From NCBI RefSeq assembly GCF_004295585.1, contig NZ_AP019400.1, positions 2,640,001 to 2,704,000 of the forward strand: a DNA stretch of 64,000 nucleotides, in the 5' to 3' direction. The translations under genes and the position numbers were made by a program. The DNA comes from Cohnella abietis (GTDB taxonomy: Bacteria; Bacillota; Bacilli; Paenibacillales; Paenibacillaceae). A model generated the notes under the pieces. It had not been told where the DNA came from, made no database searches, and saw only the letters and a list, made by a program, of their open reading frames with translations. Shown piece after piece: positions 14,049 to 23,149 of the stretch. Numbering within the stretch: position 1 is the stretch's first letter; the number at the start of each line of letters is the position of its first letter.

Positions 14049-15347
14049 ATGGAATTCAAAGAAAGCGCCAGATTATATGAGGAAGCTAAGAAATACACGC
14101 CCGGTGGCGTTCATACGTCCATTCGAAATTTAGAGCCCCATCTTATTTTTAAGAAAGCAGAGGGAGCTTATATTTATGATGCTGATGGCAATAAGTACAT
14201 TGATTATCAAGGTGCATTCGGACCTTATATTCTCGGCCACAATAATCCCTACGTAAATAACAAGGTTATCGAAGCGCTAGGTCGCACTGACCTTTACGGA
14301 ACTGGAACTACCGATCTTGAGATCGAGCTTGCGCAGAAAATATGTAAGCATGTTCCTTCCGCGGAACAGGTACTGTTCTGTAACTCAGGATCTGAGGCTA
14401 CCTTTCATGCGATTCGCCTAGCACGCGCGGTAACGAAACGTGTTAAGCTAATCAAATTCCAAGGCTGTTACCATGGCTGGCATGATTACGTAGCTAGAAA
14501 TATGCTTAGCTCCTGGGATATGATAGGCAAACGTGACCCAGGCTCCGCAGGAATGATGGAAGAAGCTATAGATAACACGCTTGTATGTACGTTCAATGAT
14601 CTTGAAGATGTAGAGAGCACAATTAAATCGAACGATGGTGAAGTAGCGGCGTTAATTATTGAGCCTATTCCTCATAACATTGGTTGCATTATGCCGCAGC
14701 CGGGCTTTCTGGAAGGCCTTCGGAAGCTTTGCGACGAGCATGGAATTATACTCATTTTCGATGAGGTCATCACTGGTTTCCGTCATGATATCGGCTGCTA
14801 TCAGAAAGTAGCTGGCGTAACACCGGATTTAACTACAATGGGTAAAGCGATGGCGAATGGCTTCCCTATTGCAGCAATTGCCGGCAAGAAGCAGTACATG
14901 CAACGTTTCAACACGCAGCCGGGCGGAGATGTTTGGTTCGCGGGCACTTATAATGGTCATGCCGTAGGTACAGCAGCTTCCATTGCGACCCTTGAGATGA
15001 TGGAAAATGAACCTGTGCATGAGCATGTATTCCGTCTGGGAGAGAAAATGCGTAGCGGGCTCCGCGATATCCTTAAACGCTTGGATATCGAGTCTTATGT
15101 TGCTGGCTTTGGTTCTGTTTTCACCACTTATTTCATGGGCTTTGAACCGAAAAACTATAGTGACCTCCAGCACAACGATGCAGTGTTCTATGTAGCTTAC
15201 CGCCGGGCTTTGATGGAGAAAGGTATCTTCAAGCTACCGATGAATATGAAGCGGAATCATATTAGCTACAGCCACACGGACAAGGAAATCGACTACACGC
15301 TGGAATGCATAGAGGATGTATTGCGAGTGATGAAGGGTAAGAAATAA
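14049..15347 (+). CDS. class III PLP-dependent aminotransferase (glutamate-1-semialdehyde-aminomutase-like)
   Basis: Cytoplasmic fold-type I PLP enzyme of 432 residues. The start is ATG 14049, seven bases after GGAGGG; an upstream in-frame ATG at 14016 lies inside the operator region. Visible features are the PLP phosphate-binding block FCNSGSEATFHAIRLARA, the GCYHGWHDY motif, the cofactor aspartate in IILIFDEVITGFR and the Schiff-base lysine in TTMGKAMANGFPIAAIAG. This subgroup includes GSA aminomutase but also many secondary-metabolism and amino-sugar aminotransferases. Standing alone next to sugar genes, and not in a heme operon, it is unlikely to be HemL. The substrate is unknown. Confidence 0.85.
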   Translation: MEFKESARLYEEAKKYTPGGVHTSIRNLEPHLIFKKAEGAYIYDADGNKYIDYQGAFGPYILGHNNPYVNNKVIEALGRTDLYGTGTTDLEIELAQKICKHVPSAEQVLFCNSGSEATFHAIRLARAVTKRVKLIKFQGCYHGWHDYVARNMLSSWDMIGKRDPGSAGMMEEAIDNTLVCTFNDLEDVESTIKSNDGEVAALIIEPIPHNIGCIMPQPGFLEGLRKLCDEHGIILIFDEVITGFRHDIGCYQKVAGVTPDLTTMGKAMANGFPIAAIAGKKQYMQRFNTQPGGDVWFAGTYNGHAVGTAASIATLEMMENEPVHEHVFRLGEKMRSGLRDILKRLDIESYVAGFGSVFTTYFMGFEPKNYSDLQHNDAVFYVAYRRALMEKGIFKLPMNMKRNHISYSHTDKEIDYTLECIEDVLRVMKGKK

Positions 15348-15380
15348 CAGATTTATGTCTTAAAATCATTTATTATGAAA

Positions 15381-15424
15381 GGGGCTGCCCCCAAGGTCTC
15401 TAAAGACCCTATGGGACAGCCCCT
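15381..15424. terminator. bidirectional terminator between aminotransferase and SDR genes
   Basis: GGGGCTG at 15381 pairs with CAGCCCC ending at 15423, and an inner GGTCT/AGACC pair extends the fold. The genes on both sides converge here, so one hairpin can serve both. Confidence 0.75.
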
Positions 15425-15463
15425 CTTGCTAGTTATTAATAAATGTATAAGCTTCTCAGCGAA

Positions 15464-16255
15464 CTAGAAGTCGCCAGCGCCCGCTAGATGGCCGCCGTCT
15501 ACAACGAGAGTTGTTCCCGTAATATAGGAGGCTTCGTCGGAAGCGAGGAATAGAAAAGCGTTGGCGGTCTCTTCAATGGTACCCATACGCCGCATCGGTG
15601 TTCGACTTGTTATGTTCAATGTTTCTTCCTTATTCGCTTTCAGCTCCCGGTCAAGCGGTGTATCAATAAAGCCTGGTGCTACTGCGTTTACGCGGATGCC
15701 GTGAGGAGCGAGGTCGACGGCCATGGACTGTGTGAGAAGTACGACTCCACCCTTAGAAGAGTTGTAGTGGGCCAGCATACCGCTTCCCGCCAAGCCATTC
15801 TTGGAAGCCATGTTCACGAAGCTGCCTGATCTGCCCTCTTGAATCATTCGTTTGCTAAGTATTTGACTTAGTAGGAACGTAGCGTTTAGATTAATATCTA
15901 TGATTTTCGTCCAACGCTCGTAAGGGATATCGATGAATTTCTCGCGAACTGCAATTCCCGCATTGTTAATGACAATGTCTATGCCTCCAAGCAGGCTCCA
16001 TGCGCTTGCAGTTGCCCCTTCAATATTAGCAGGGTTTGCTAAGTCGCATAGGATAGACTCAACTTTAGAGGGGGATGCAGGGTTGATTTCCTTCGCTTGT
16101 TGTCGTAATTGTTCGACGGAATTTGCCAGCTCCTCTTCGCGGACATCCAATATGACGATATGAGCTCCTTCTTGAATAAATCGGGATGCGATGCCTAATC
16201 CGATACCACGAGCTCCGCCTGTAATTAATGCTGTTTTACCTTTTAATCTAGACAT
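15464..16255 (-). CDS. short-chain dehydrogenase/reductase (sugar or polyol dehydrogenase-like)
   Basis: NAD(P)-dependent oxidoreductase of 263 residues. The start is the ATG at 16253-16255, directly behind GGAGGAATTCAA; extending further upstream would run through the promoter. The Rossmann motif GGARGIG is at residues 13-19, NNAG at 97-100 and the catalytic Y164/K168 in YNSSK, with a serine near 151; PGFIDTP follows. The C-terminal VVDGGH is typical of classical SDRs. It resembles glucose/gluconate-type dehydrogenases, and linkage with the aldonate dehydratase suggests oxidation of a sugar or sugar acid, but SDR substrates cannot be read reliably. It is divergent from the M20 gene, with a shared operator between them. 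Confidence 0.88.
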   Translation of the reverse strand: MSRLKGKTALITGGARGIGLGIASRFIQEGAHIVILDVREEELANSVEQLRQQAKEINPASPSKVESILCDLANPANIEGATASAWSLLGGIDIVINNAGIAVREKFIDIPYERWTKIIDINLNATFLLSQILSKRMIQEGRSGSFVNMASKNGLAGSGMLAHYNSSKGGVVLLTQSMAVDLAPHGIRVNAVAPGFIDTPLDRELKANKEETLNITSRTPMRRMGTIEETANAFLFLASDEASYITGTTLVVDGGHLAGAGDF

Positions 16256-16288
16256 TTGAATTCCTCCGCGGCATAATGATTTAGTATG

Positions 16289-16339
16289 TTGAATTAAAAT
16301 TATGATTTTAATATAGAAGTATAAAGGAAGCGTTGTCAA
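16289..16339. promoter_or_regulatory. divergent promoter region with a perfect ATTAAAAT/ATTTTAAT dyad
   Basis: Leftward promoter for the SDR: TTGACA (complement of 16334-16339), 18-bp spacer, TATATT (complement of 16310-16315). Possible rightward promoter for the M20 gene: TTGAAT (16289-16294), 17 bp, TATAGA (16312-16317). A perfect dyad ATTAAAAT-TATG-ATTTTAAT (16293-16312) sits between, so one regulator could control both genes. The 14-mer TTGAATTAAAATTA here is identical to the one before the dehydratase. Confidence 0.65.
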
Positions 16340-16366
16340 TCTAATTATGATTGGGAGTGAATAATC

Positions 16367-17527
16367 TTGTCATCTGTTTTGTTGAACGATGTGAGAAGTG
16401 AACGGCTTGTACAAGATACGCTACAGCTTGTGAGCATACCAAGCCCGACAGGAGACACCCGGGAAGTGGCTAGCCTCTATGAGCGTCTTCTCCAAGAAGT
16501 AGGATGTAAGGTAGAGCGGTTCGAGCTAATTAAGAATAATCCAACGCTAGTCGCGACCTATGGCGGAGAGCTCCCAGGAAAAACGATTATTTTCAACGGA
16601 CATATGGACACTGTAACGCTAGCCCATGAGCCTGCTTCCCTTCGAGACGGTCGGATCTACGGCAGAGGCGCATGTGATATGAAGGGATCACTTGCCTGCA
16701 TCTTAGAAGTGCTTAGAGTTTTGAGGGATAACGAGGTTAAGCTGCATGGTCGAATAATAATTATTGCAAATAGCTTACATGAAAGTCCAGGTGGTCGGGG
16801 CGAGGATCTTATCGCATTGGCTGAGCGACTGAAGCTGAAGGCGGATATTGCGATTGTAATGGAAGGCGCAACAACAGAATGCACGGTCGCTCAATTCGGC
16901 TCTGCTACCTTCCAGATTACAATCAGCAGAGAGGGAGAGCCCAGCCATCAATTGTATACACCTCCTCATACGGCACATCCGATTCATGTTGCATCGGAAA
17001 TTATCCAGCTTCTGCAATCATTAAACATAGAGCTAGAGAAGGATTATGTAGAGGATATCGGTTATGCGTCCTATTTTATTGGCTCCGTCCATAGCGGGCA
17101 ATTCTATAATCAACATCCGAAGAAAGCGGAGATAGTCGGCGTGAGACGGTACAGTCCACAGACTACATTTGCCGAGGTGGAGAAGGAATTTAGGACGAAT
17201 TTGGACCGGATTGCCAATGAGCATGGAGTCGAGATCACACTGGATCTGGAAAAGGTTCGAGATGGTTACCGTCTAGACAAAAGTAATCCAGCCATCGAGG
17301 TTCTCGTTCAAGCCATTCAAGAAGTCAGAGGGATATCCGTCCCGCTAGTCGGCAAAAAGCTGGTAACAGATGCGGGCATTATTGCGAATGACTTCGGAAC
17401 TCCTGCGTTATGCCATGGTCCGGATCAACGAAGCGCTCATGGTGATGTGGAATATGTAGAAATAAAAGAGCTAGAATTGGCGACGAAAGTATACTTGGAG
17501 TTTATTGCTCTTTATATGAAAGAATAG
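16367..17527 (+). CDS. M20-family metallopeptidase/deacylase (ArgE/DapE-like)
   Basis: Zinc hydrolase of 386 residues, starting at TTG 16367, six bases after GGGAGTGA. Metal-site residues follow the M20 plan: H79 and D81 (FNGHMDTV), bridging D104 (GACDMKG), catalytic E139 (HESPGG), a metal glutamate near E166 (VMEG) and the final histidine in GPDQRSAHGDVE. The dimerisation domain lies in between (residues ~180-295). Relatives remove acyl or succinyl groups from amino acids or split dipeptides. Its divergent co-regulation with an SDR and closeness to an aminotransferase hint at an acylated amino-sugar or amino-acid substrate; this is inference. Confidence 0.85.
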   Translation: MSSVLLNDVRSERLVQDTLQLVSIPSPTGDTREVASLYERLLQEVGCKVERFELIKNNPTLVATYGGELPGKTIIFNGHMDTVTLAHEPASLRDGRIYGRGACDMKGSLACILEVLRVLRDNEVKLHGRIIIIANSLHESPGGRGEDLIALAERLKLKADIAIVMEGATTECTVAQFGSATFQITISREGEPSHQLYTPPHTAHPIHVASEIIQLLQSLNIELEKDYVEDIGYASYFIGSVHSGQFYNQHPKKAEIVGVRRYSPQTTFAEVEKEFRTNLDRIANEHGVEITLDLEKVRDGYRLDKSNPAIEVLVQAIQEVRGISVPLVGKKLVTDAGIIANDFGTPALCHGPDQRSAHGDVEYVEIKELELATKVYLEFIALYMKE

Positions 17528-17557
17528 AAAGAGTTATTGTGAATGACGTAAATAGAT

Positions 17558-17592
17558 GATCGCTATGGCAACTTGCTGTAGCGGTCTTTTCT
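17558..17592 (+). terminator. terminator after the M20 gene
   Basis: GATCGCTA (17558-17565) pairs with TAGCGGTC (17579-17586), one G-T pair, followed by TTTTCT. Confidence 0.7.
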
Positions 17593-17637
17593 ATATAGAG
17601 GAAACTGTTTCCGCTTGAAGTAAATGCTATGCTTGTA

Positions 17638-17701
17638 GTAAACGGATGTACATGAATGTAAAAACAAGTGTATAGAGAAGTAGTGCTCACCCCTATATAA
17701 T
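17638..17701 (+). promoter_or_regulatory. motif 1 copy A plus -10 (activator-type promoter)
   Basis: The 40-bp motif spans 17638-17677: GTAAAC, then ATGTACATGAATGT, then AGTGTATAGAG. It is 35/40 identical to 21201-21240. A perfect TATAAT lies at 17696-17701, exactly 18 nt after the motif, and there is no -35 consensus. This is the layout of a promoter that needs an activator bound over the -35; the YesN-like regulator at 26806 is the likely one. Just upstream is a GGAAAC-T-GTTTCC dyad (17600-17612). Confidence 0.75.
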
Positions 17702-17746
17702 TCAACTAAATCACTTTTATGTTGTGAATGGGAGAGGGATATTCCA

Positions 17747-19147
17747 GTGTTGAAACCATTTGGTGTACAAATCGTCGAAGGGCCACAGCATTGGGCTGTC
17801 GTACAGCAACACCGAGGCTATGGAGATATTTATCTGAAGGGCATTAGCTCCACAAAGCTTGAAATAACGGCGGATCATGCTCTTGTTTATGCTCGGGTTG
17901 TTAGTGAGGATGGAAGCGGAGCTGTTCTTCCTTGGACGCTTTGCCTTATGGGTGATGGCTTGGAGTGGAGCGTGACACTTCAGGCTATTCCTGCTGGGGG
18001 CTTATATCGAATTGAAACCTGCTTGCGATTGGATGATGATCAGCCTATGGAGCTGGCAACCCGGGGCGATATGATTCACCATGTTGCTGTCGGTGATATA
18101 TGGGTAATTGCGGGACAAAGCAACGCTGCAGGTTACGGAAGAGGACCAGTTAACGATCCTCCTGAGATGGGCATTCACTTGCTACGGCACAGTGGAAAAT
18201 GGGATTTAGCTACACACCCATTCAATGAGTCTACAAACACTGTTCAAGGTTTAAATGGAGAGCCTGTAAATCCAGGTCATTCGCCTTATCTTGCTTTTGC
18301 AAGGCTGATTAAGAAAGAGACGGGCATGCCCATTGGATTTTTGCAAACTGCGCTAGGGGGTTCACCTCTTGAAAGATGGGATCCTGATCAAGATGGCGAT
18401 TTATACCGGAATATGATGAATGTTATTGAATCGGCTGGAGAAAAGGTACGAGGAATTCTATGGTATCAGGGCTGCAGTGATTGCGATAGTGAGAATGCTC
18501 CTACCTATCTTGAAAGATTTACTCGTGTCGTTAATCACTGGAGAGAAGATCTTGGTGATGATGCTCTACCTATTCTGACGGTTCAGTTAAATCGGTATGC
18601 CGAGTATTCGGGAGGGGAAGAAGGAAATCGCTGCTGGGGTATCGTACGTAATGCTCAGCGGTTGGCGGCAAAGCAGCTCGAACAATTGTATGTCGTTCCC
18701 GCGCTCGATTGTCCGCTTTCGGATATTATTCATAATAGTCCAGCAGGCAACTTAATTATTGGCGAGCGACTGGCAAGGACGGCGTTAGCTAATCTATATG
18801 GGAAAGAGATGCCGCATCAAGCGCCTGATATCACCAATGCTTCTATTAGCACTGTGACGTCGGACGGGAGAGCAACCCTTTTACTTGAATTTTCAAATGT
18901 GGCTGGTGAGCTGTTTGCAATGGGTCCTGGGGAAATTGTTTTTTCAATCGATGATGACCTAGGCTTAATGCCAATTACGAGCTGGACAACTCGGACTGGA
19001 GGTCGGGTGGAGCTTGAGCTGCCTAGACCAATAGAAGGTACGGCTGTCGTCCATGGAGCATTTGAAGCCAATCCAGCTGCAGCGCTTCCCATTGACACGG
19101 GGACCTATTTGCCTATGCTTTCCTTCTATAACTTTACGATTCAGTAA
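17747..19147 (+). CDS. SASA-type (sialate O-acetylesterase-like) carbohydrate esterase
   Basis: Probable deacetylase of acetylated sugars, 466 residues, no signal peptide, so cytosolic. A beta-sandwich N-domain (~1-110) precedes an SGNH-like hydrolase core: nucleophile S125 in VIAGQSNAAGYG, the oxyanion segment in FLQTALGGSPLERW, GILWYQGCSDCD, and a candidate Asp/His pair in LDCPLSDIIHNS. Start GTG 17747, with GGGAGAGGG upstream; the adjacent TTG (17750) is an alternative. It is the first gene behind motif 1 and precedes a TIM-barrel enzyme by 36 bp, so the two form one operon. It would remove acetyl groups from imported oligosaccharides. Confidence 0.85.
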   Translation: MLKPFGVQIVEGPQHWAVVQQHRGYGDIYLKGISSTKLEITADHALVYARVVSEDGSGAVLPWTLCLMGDGLEWSVTLQAIPAGGLYRIETCLRLDDDQPMELATRGDMIHHVAVGDIWVIAGQSNAAGYGRGPVNDPPEMGIHLLRHSGKWDLATHPFNESTNTVQGLNGEPVNPGHSPYLAFARLIKKETGMPIGFLQTALGGSPLERWDPDQDGDLYRNMMNVIESAGEKVRGILWYQGCSDCDSENAPTYLERFTRVVNHWREDLGDDALPILTVQLNRYAEYSGGEEGNRCWGIVRNAQRLAAKQLEQLYVVPALDCPLSDIIHNSPAGNLIIGERLARTALANLYGKEMPHQAPDITNASISTVTSDGRATLLLEFSNVAGELFAMGPGEIVFSIDDDLGLMPITSWTTRTGGRVELELPRPIEGTAVVHGAFEANPAAALPIDTGTYLPMLSFYNFTIQ

Positions 19148-19183
19148 ATCAAATTGCATCAGCTACTTGCGGAGGTTATTTTA

Positions 19184-21190
19184 ATGTCGAGCTACTCGTA
19201 CATGCTGCGTTTTGTATTGCAGCCTGATCATTTAGAACAGCAGCGTCTTGAAGAGTTGGTTGAATTCTGTCAGCAGGGCAGAGTCGATGATGTTATGTTT
19301 TTTATAGATCCGTTAAATCTCCGTCATATTACCTTGGAAGAAGCTAAGCCTTGGATGGAAATGATCGGGAGAGCGAAGAGATTGTTAGAGCCGATGGGCG
19401 TAACAACCTCAATCAATCCCTTAAATACGTTATTGCATGATTCTGCCTATAATTCCTTACTAGAAGGCCAAAGCTTTCGTTTAATGGTTGATCCCTACGG
19501 AAATCAAGCAACAACTGTCGTATGCCCGCTTTGTCCGGAATGGCGTAAATATATTACTGAAATATATGCTTATTATGCTACACTGCAGCCATATTCGTTG
19601 TGGGTAGAGGATGATTTTCGCCTTCACAACCACAGTCCTTTAGTTTGGGGAGGTTGTTTCTGCGAGGACCACATGCGTGAATATGCTCGCCAAGCGGGTG
19701 TGGAATCACTAGAACGGCAGGATTTTGTTCGGGGTCTTCTAGCGAGCGGCGATCCGCATGAATACCGACGTATATGGCTGGATTCATGTCGGCAAGTCAT
19801 GGTGGAATTAGCGGAAGCTATCGGCGAAGCCGTACATCAAGTGTCGCCAAATACCCGTATTGGCTTAATGACGAGTGTTCCAAGTGTACATGCTGCAGAA
19901 GCACGAGACTGGCATGGGATTATGAAAGCTTTTGACGGGAAGCAGTCTGCGATCGTTAGGCCTCATCTACCTGCTTACATGGAAACTAGTGGAATTCATT
20001 ATTCTTGGGAGTTTAATGGCACATCGCGTTTGACCGCTGCCTTCCTTCCCGAGTACACGGAGATGTTCCCGGAAATTGAGAATGTTCCCTATACCTCTTA
20101 TTCCAAATCCAAAGCCTTTCAGAAGTATCAGGTAGAAACAGCATTACTACTCGGGAGCCGAGGGATCACGCTAAATATAATAGATATGGTGGGGAATGGC
20201 TTATATCCTGAAGAACAGGCGACGAGCTGGTTAAGTGAGGAAAAGGACTTCTTGAATGCCGTTGCTTCACTAAGCTTGCATACTAAAAATATGACGGGCG
20301 TGCAGGTACTCGTGAGCGAACGATCTTCATACCATTTGCATACTAAAAGCGACAATTCTATGGAAGCGCTCTATCCCCAGGAAACATTCTGGGCTAGCCT
20401 GCTTTCAGCTTATGGCGTAGCTAACACCTATGCGGTGGAATGGCCCGAAAGCGGTGGCGTGATCGCGTTATCCGGACAGATATTGCGCAAATACGATGAG
20501 TCTCAAATACGCGAGCTGTTTGAATCTCACGTTGTTTTGTTGGAAGGCGATGCTGTTCATACTCTATATGCGATGGGGCTGGGTTCATTATGCGGAGTCA
20601 CGCAAGCGGTATGGCGTGAAGCGCAAACGATTGAACAAATTATAAATAAGCACGAATATTCAGGTATTAAAGAAGGGCGTATGAGACCTTATCTAGTCTC
20701 AGGTCGTTATTTAGACCTGCAATATGAGCCAGGCACCGTAGATATCATTTCACAAATTGCAAATGTTCGAGGGGAAGCGCTCTGTCCGGGAATGACCATA
20801 GTGAATGGGCGAATTTTTATTTTACCTTATGGACAGGATGGGTTTCAGGGATTGCTTAACCCAATTCGTCGTGCAGTGCTTCAGGAAACAATAGGAATGC
20901 TAGGTTTAGCCAAGCCGTTAATGATTACCAGCTATGCTCCTCACTTAAGTGTATATGAGTTCCGGGCAGGTAATCGACAATCGATAGCCATAGCAAATCA
21001 TTCATTAGATGATATTGAGGGAATAGAGCTTAGCGGAACAGATTTAACAGACGATAGCTGGAAGTTACTTAGCCGACATGAGCCTCTGGGTCAACAGATG
21101 GCTTTGCAGAGCATAGGAGACCGAACCGCCATTAATGCTAGATTTCCTGCCTTGACATTAACTGTGCTGCACAGACAAAAGCAGATTTAG
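19184..21190 (+). CDS. uncharacterised TIM-barrel protein with GH42-like layout
   Basis: 668 residues from ATG 19184, eight bases after GGAGG; an in-frame TTG at 19154 precedes that site. I do not recognise a named family. The first ~390 residues read as an (alpha/beta)8 barrel with acidic residues at strand ends (SLWVEDDFRLHNH, GIHYSWEFNG, TLNIIDMVGNG) and a small cysteine cluster (VVCPLCPEW, GGCFCEDH). Residues ~390-550 resemble the GATase-like middle domain of GH42 beta-galactosidases, and a small beta-domain ends the chain. No signal peptide. A cytosolic glycosidase acting after deacetylation is the best guess. The Cys pairs might bind metal, as in some GH42 enzymes. Confidence 0.65.
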   Translation: MSSYSYMLRFVLQPDHLEQQRLEELVEFCQQGRVDDVMFFIDPLNLRHITLEEAKPWMEMIGRAKRLLEPMGVTTSINPLNTLLHDSAYNSLLEGQSFRLMVDPYGNQATTVVCPLCPEWRKYITEIYAYYATLQPYSLWVEDDFRLHNHSPLVWGGCFCEDHMREYARQAGVESLERQDFVRGLLASGDPHEYRRIWLDSCRQVMVELAEAIGEAVHQVSPNTRIGLMTSVPSVHAAEARDWHGIMKAFDGKQSAIVRPHLPAYMETSGIHYSWEFNGTSRLTAAFLPEYTEMFPEIENVPYTSYSKSKAFQKYQVETALLLGSRGITLNIIDMVGNGLYPEEQATSWLSEEKDFLNAVASLSLHTKNMTGVQVLVSERSSYHLHTKSDNSMEALYPQETFWASLLSAYGVANTYAVEWPESGGVIALSGQILRKYDESQIRELFESHVVLLEGDAVHTLYAMGLGSLCGVTQAVWREAQTIEQIINKHEYSGIKEGRMRPYLVSGRYLDLQYEPGTVDIISQIANVRGEALCPGMTIVNGRIFILPYGQDGFQGLLNPIRRAVLQETIGMLGLAKPLMITSYAPHLSVYEFRAGNRQSIAIANHSLDDIEGIELSGTDLTDDSWKLLSRHEPLGQQMALQSIGDRTAINARFPALTLTVLHRQKQI

Positions 21191-21200
21191 CTATCTTTAT

Positions 21201-21264
21201 GTAAACAAATGTACATGAATGTCAAATCTAGTGTATAGAGCGAGCCGACAACAGCCTTTATAAT
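21201..21264 (+). promoter_or_regulatory. motif 1 copy B plus -10
   Basis: The 40-bp motif at 21201-21240 differs from copy A at five positions. TATAAT is at 21259-21264, again exactly 18 nt after the motif. It drives the lipoprotein-permease operon. The 5' leader of about 150 nt contains two small hairpins (ATTACA/TGTAAT at 21294-21310, CCTTCC/GGAAGG at 21344-21365). Confidence 0.75.
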
Positions 21265-21424
21265 TAAATTACGAGAGGTATTTGATATATAACATTACAC
21301 AAAATGTAATTTTTATGTTGAATATTTTCTCCGGCATAAACGTCCTTCCGCCAAGCTAAGGAAGGCGAAAGTAGTTCGAGGTAGTAAATCTCAGCGCTAA
21401 CAAAAATGACAGGGGGATTTCAGA

Positions 21425-23074
21425 ATGAAGCGAATGAGTAGATTGGTGTTATCCTGTGTTCTGATTGTGGTGTTGGCAGTTGTATCAGCTTGTAGTAGCA
21501 ACAATTCTAATGAAGGGGCAACTACCCCGGCTACCGAAAGTGGCGCAGCAGTGTCTGGGCCGGTGGAAATAACGATGGCTCGTGAGAGCGAAGCTGACGT
21601 TAAATACCTTCCTGGCGAATCGATCGATAAAAACTCAGTATCCGATGCCATTGAGAGAGATCTAGGAATTAAGATTAAGAATGTTTGGGTGGCTGAGACT
21701 GCGCAATATGAGCAAAAGACGCAAATGAGCATCTCATCCAACAACATTCCTGACCTGATGGCCGTTACAATGGCACAGCTGCAGCAACTTATCGAGGCGG
21801 ATATGATTATGGATCTGACTGATGTCTATGAGAAAAATGCTAGCGCTGAGACAAAGGCTTATCTGACCGGAGACGGTGGCAAACAGATAGAATCGGCAAA
21901 GTTCGAAGGAAAGCTGATGGCTATCCCGCAAACTAATGGGCCTTACGGCGCTTCTACGCAAGTATGGATTAGAAGAGACTGGCTCAAGCAGCTAAATCTG
22001 CCGGAACCAAAAACAATGCAGGACGTTCTGGCTATTGCTGAAGCATTTGCTAAAAAGGATCCAGGCGGCACCGGAAAATCCTATGCATTGCCACTCACGA
22101 AGGATTTGCTTAAGGATGTTACTTTCGATATGAGAGGATTCTTTAACAGCTACCACGCCTATCCTACACAATGGATTAAGGATAGCTCCGGAAAGCTTGT
22201 CAGTGGTGATATCCAGCCGGAAATGAAGCAAGCCTTGAAGCAATTGCAGGATATGTATAAAGATGGACAGATTGATCCTGAATTCGCGGTTAAGGATTTG
22301 GTAAAGGAAAATGAGCTGTTAGCTACGAACAAAATCGGTGTTGTATATGGGCCATTCTGGCTTAGTGCCTATCCGTTGCTAGGTAATGCAGTAAAGGATG
22401 GCAAGCTAGTTCAAGATTGGTGGCCGTACCCGATCACATCTATTGACGATAAGCCTGCGAAATCACAAATCGAGCTAGGCGTTCAGAAATATTACGTTGT
22501 ATCCAAAAATAGCAAAAATTCTGAAGCGGTAATTAAGCTATTGAACAAGTGGGTTCAGGCCTACACGAATCCTACTGAAACAGATAAAGTGTATTTCCTG
22601 CAAAATGAAGAAGCAGTAAGCTACTGGAAGCTTAGCCCAATCCGCGTAACCTCCCAAACGGAAACGATATTGCTCGGGGACACTGTTCCTAAGGCGGTAT
22701 TGGCGAAGGATCCCTCCACGCTTACAGGAGTTGAGGCACCTAACCGCTACGGGAAAATTATGAAGTATTTGGATGGAGAAGTAGGAGAGTGGGCGGAATA
22801 CCCGATTTCTGGACCAGACGGCGCATTCTCTATCATGTACGACTATTTGCAAAAGGATCTCTATCATTTCAATGAGTTTTATGGCTCGCCAGGAACTAAC
22901 ATGATGGAAAAGAGACCAGTTCTAGAAGCGAAGATGAGCGAGGTTTTCATTAAAATCATTATGAATCAGGTGTCGATCGATGAATTCGATAAATTCGTCG
23001 TTGAATGGAAAAAGCTTGGCGGCGACGCTATCACGGCGGAAGTTAATGAATGGTACGCGAGTGCTTCCAAGTAA
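21425..23074 (+). CDS. sugar ABC transporter solute-binding lipoprotein (LplA-like), locus 1
   Basis: Extracellular lipid-anchored binding protein of 549 residues. A lipoprotein signal peptide with lipobox VSAC places the modified cysteine at C23, followed by a Ser/Asn-rich linker. The fold is a type 2 periplasmic binding protein of the long Paenibacillus/Bacillus LplA group, with LPEPKTMQDVLAIAEAFAKKDP and GFFNSYHAYPTQW, blocks also present in the locus 2 protein at 40472. It starts at the ATG at 21425. It leads an operon with two permeases and is followed by a G/C hairpin that probably lowers downstream expression. The ligand is likely an oligosaccharide; no ATPase is encoded, so a shared MsmX-type ATPase is expected. 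Confidence 0.93.
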   Translation: MKRMSRLVLSCVLIVVLAVVSACSSNNSNEGATTPATESGAAVSGPVEITMARESEADVKYLPGESIDKNSVSDAIERDLGIKIKNVWVAETAQYEQKTQMSISSNNIPDLMAVTMAQLQQLIEADMIMDLTDVYEKNASAETKAYLTGDGGKQIESAKFEGKLMAIPQTNGPYGASTQVWIRRDWLKQLNLPEPKTMQDVLAIAEAFAKKDPGGTGKSYALPLTKDLLKDVTFDMRGFFNSYHAYPTQWIKDSSGKLVSGDIQPEMKQALKQLQDMYKDGQIDPEFAVKDLVKENELLATNKIGVVYGPFWLSAYPLLGNAVKDGKLVQDWWPYPITSIDDKPAKSQIELGVQKYYVVSKNSKNSEAVIKLLNKWVQAYTNPTETDKVYFLQNEEAVSYWKLSPIRVTSQTETILLGDTVPKAVLAKDPSTLTGVEAPNRYGKIMKYLDGEVGEWAEYPISGPDGAFSIMYDYLQKDLYHFNEFYGSPGTNMMEKRPVLEAKMSEVFIKIIMNQVSIDEFDKFVVEWKKLGGDAITAEVNEWYASASK

Positions 23075-23084
23075 TAGGAATGGA

Positions 23085-23123
23085 GGAAGGGGAACTGCAG
23101 CTAGCGCGATCCCCTTCCGTTTT
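23085..23123 (+). terminator. hairpin between lipoprotein and permease genes
   Basis: GGAAGGGGA (23085-23093) pairs perfectly with TCCCCTTCC (23110-23118), followed by GTTTTT. Inside the operon it probably acts as a leaky terminator or 3' stabiliser, giving more binding protein than permease. Confidence 0.75.
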
Positions 23124-23149
23124 TAAGAACTTTTGGGAGGTTCCATGAA

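Noticed and set aside
14049..15347. Heme biosynthesis hemL
   Set aside because: The family is right, but there is no hem gene context and it has its own repressed promoter; a generic class III aminotransferase is safer.
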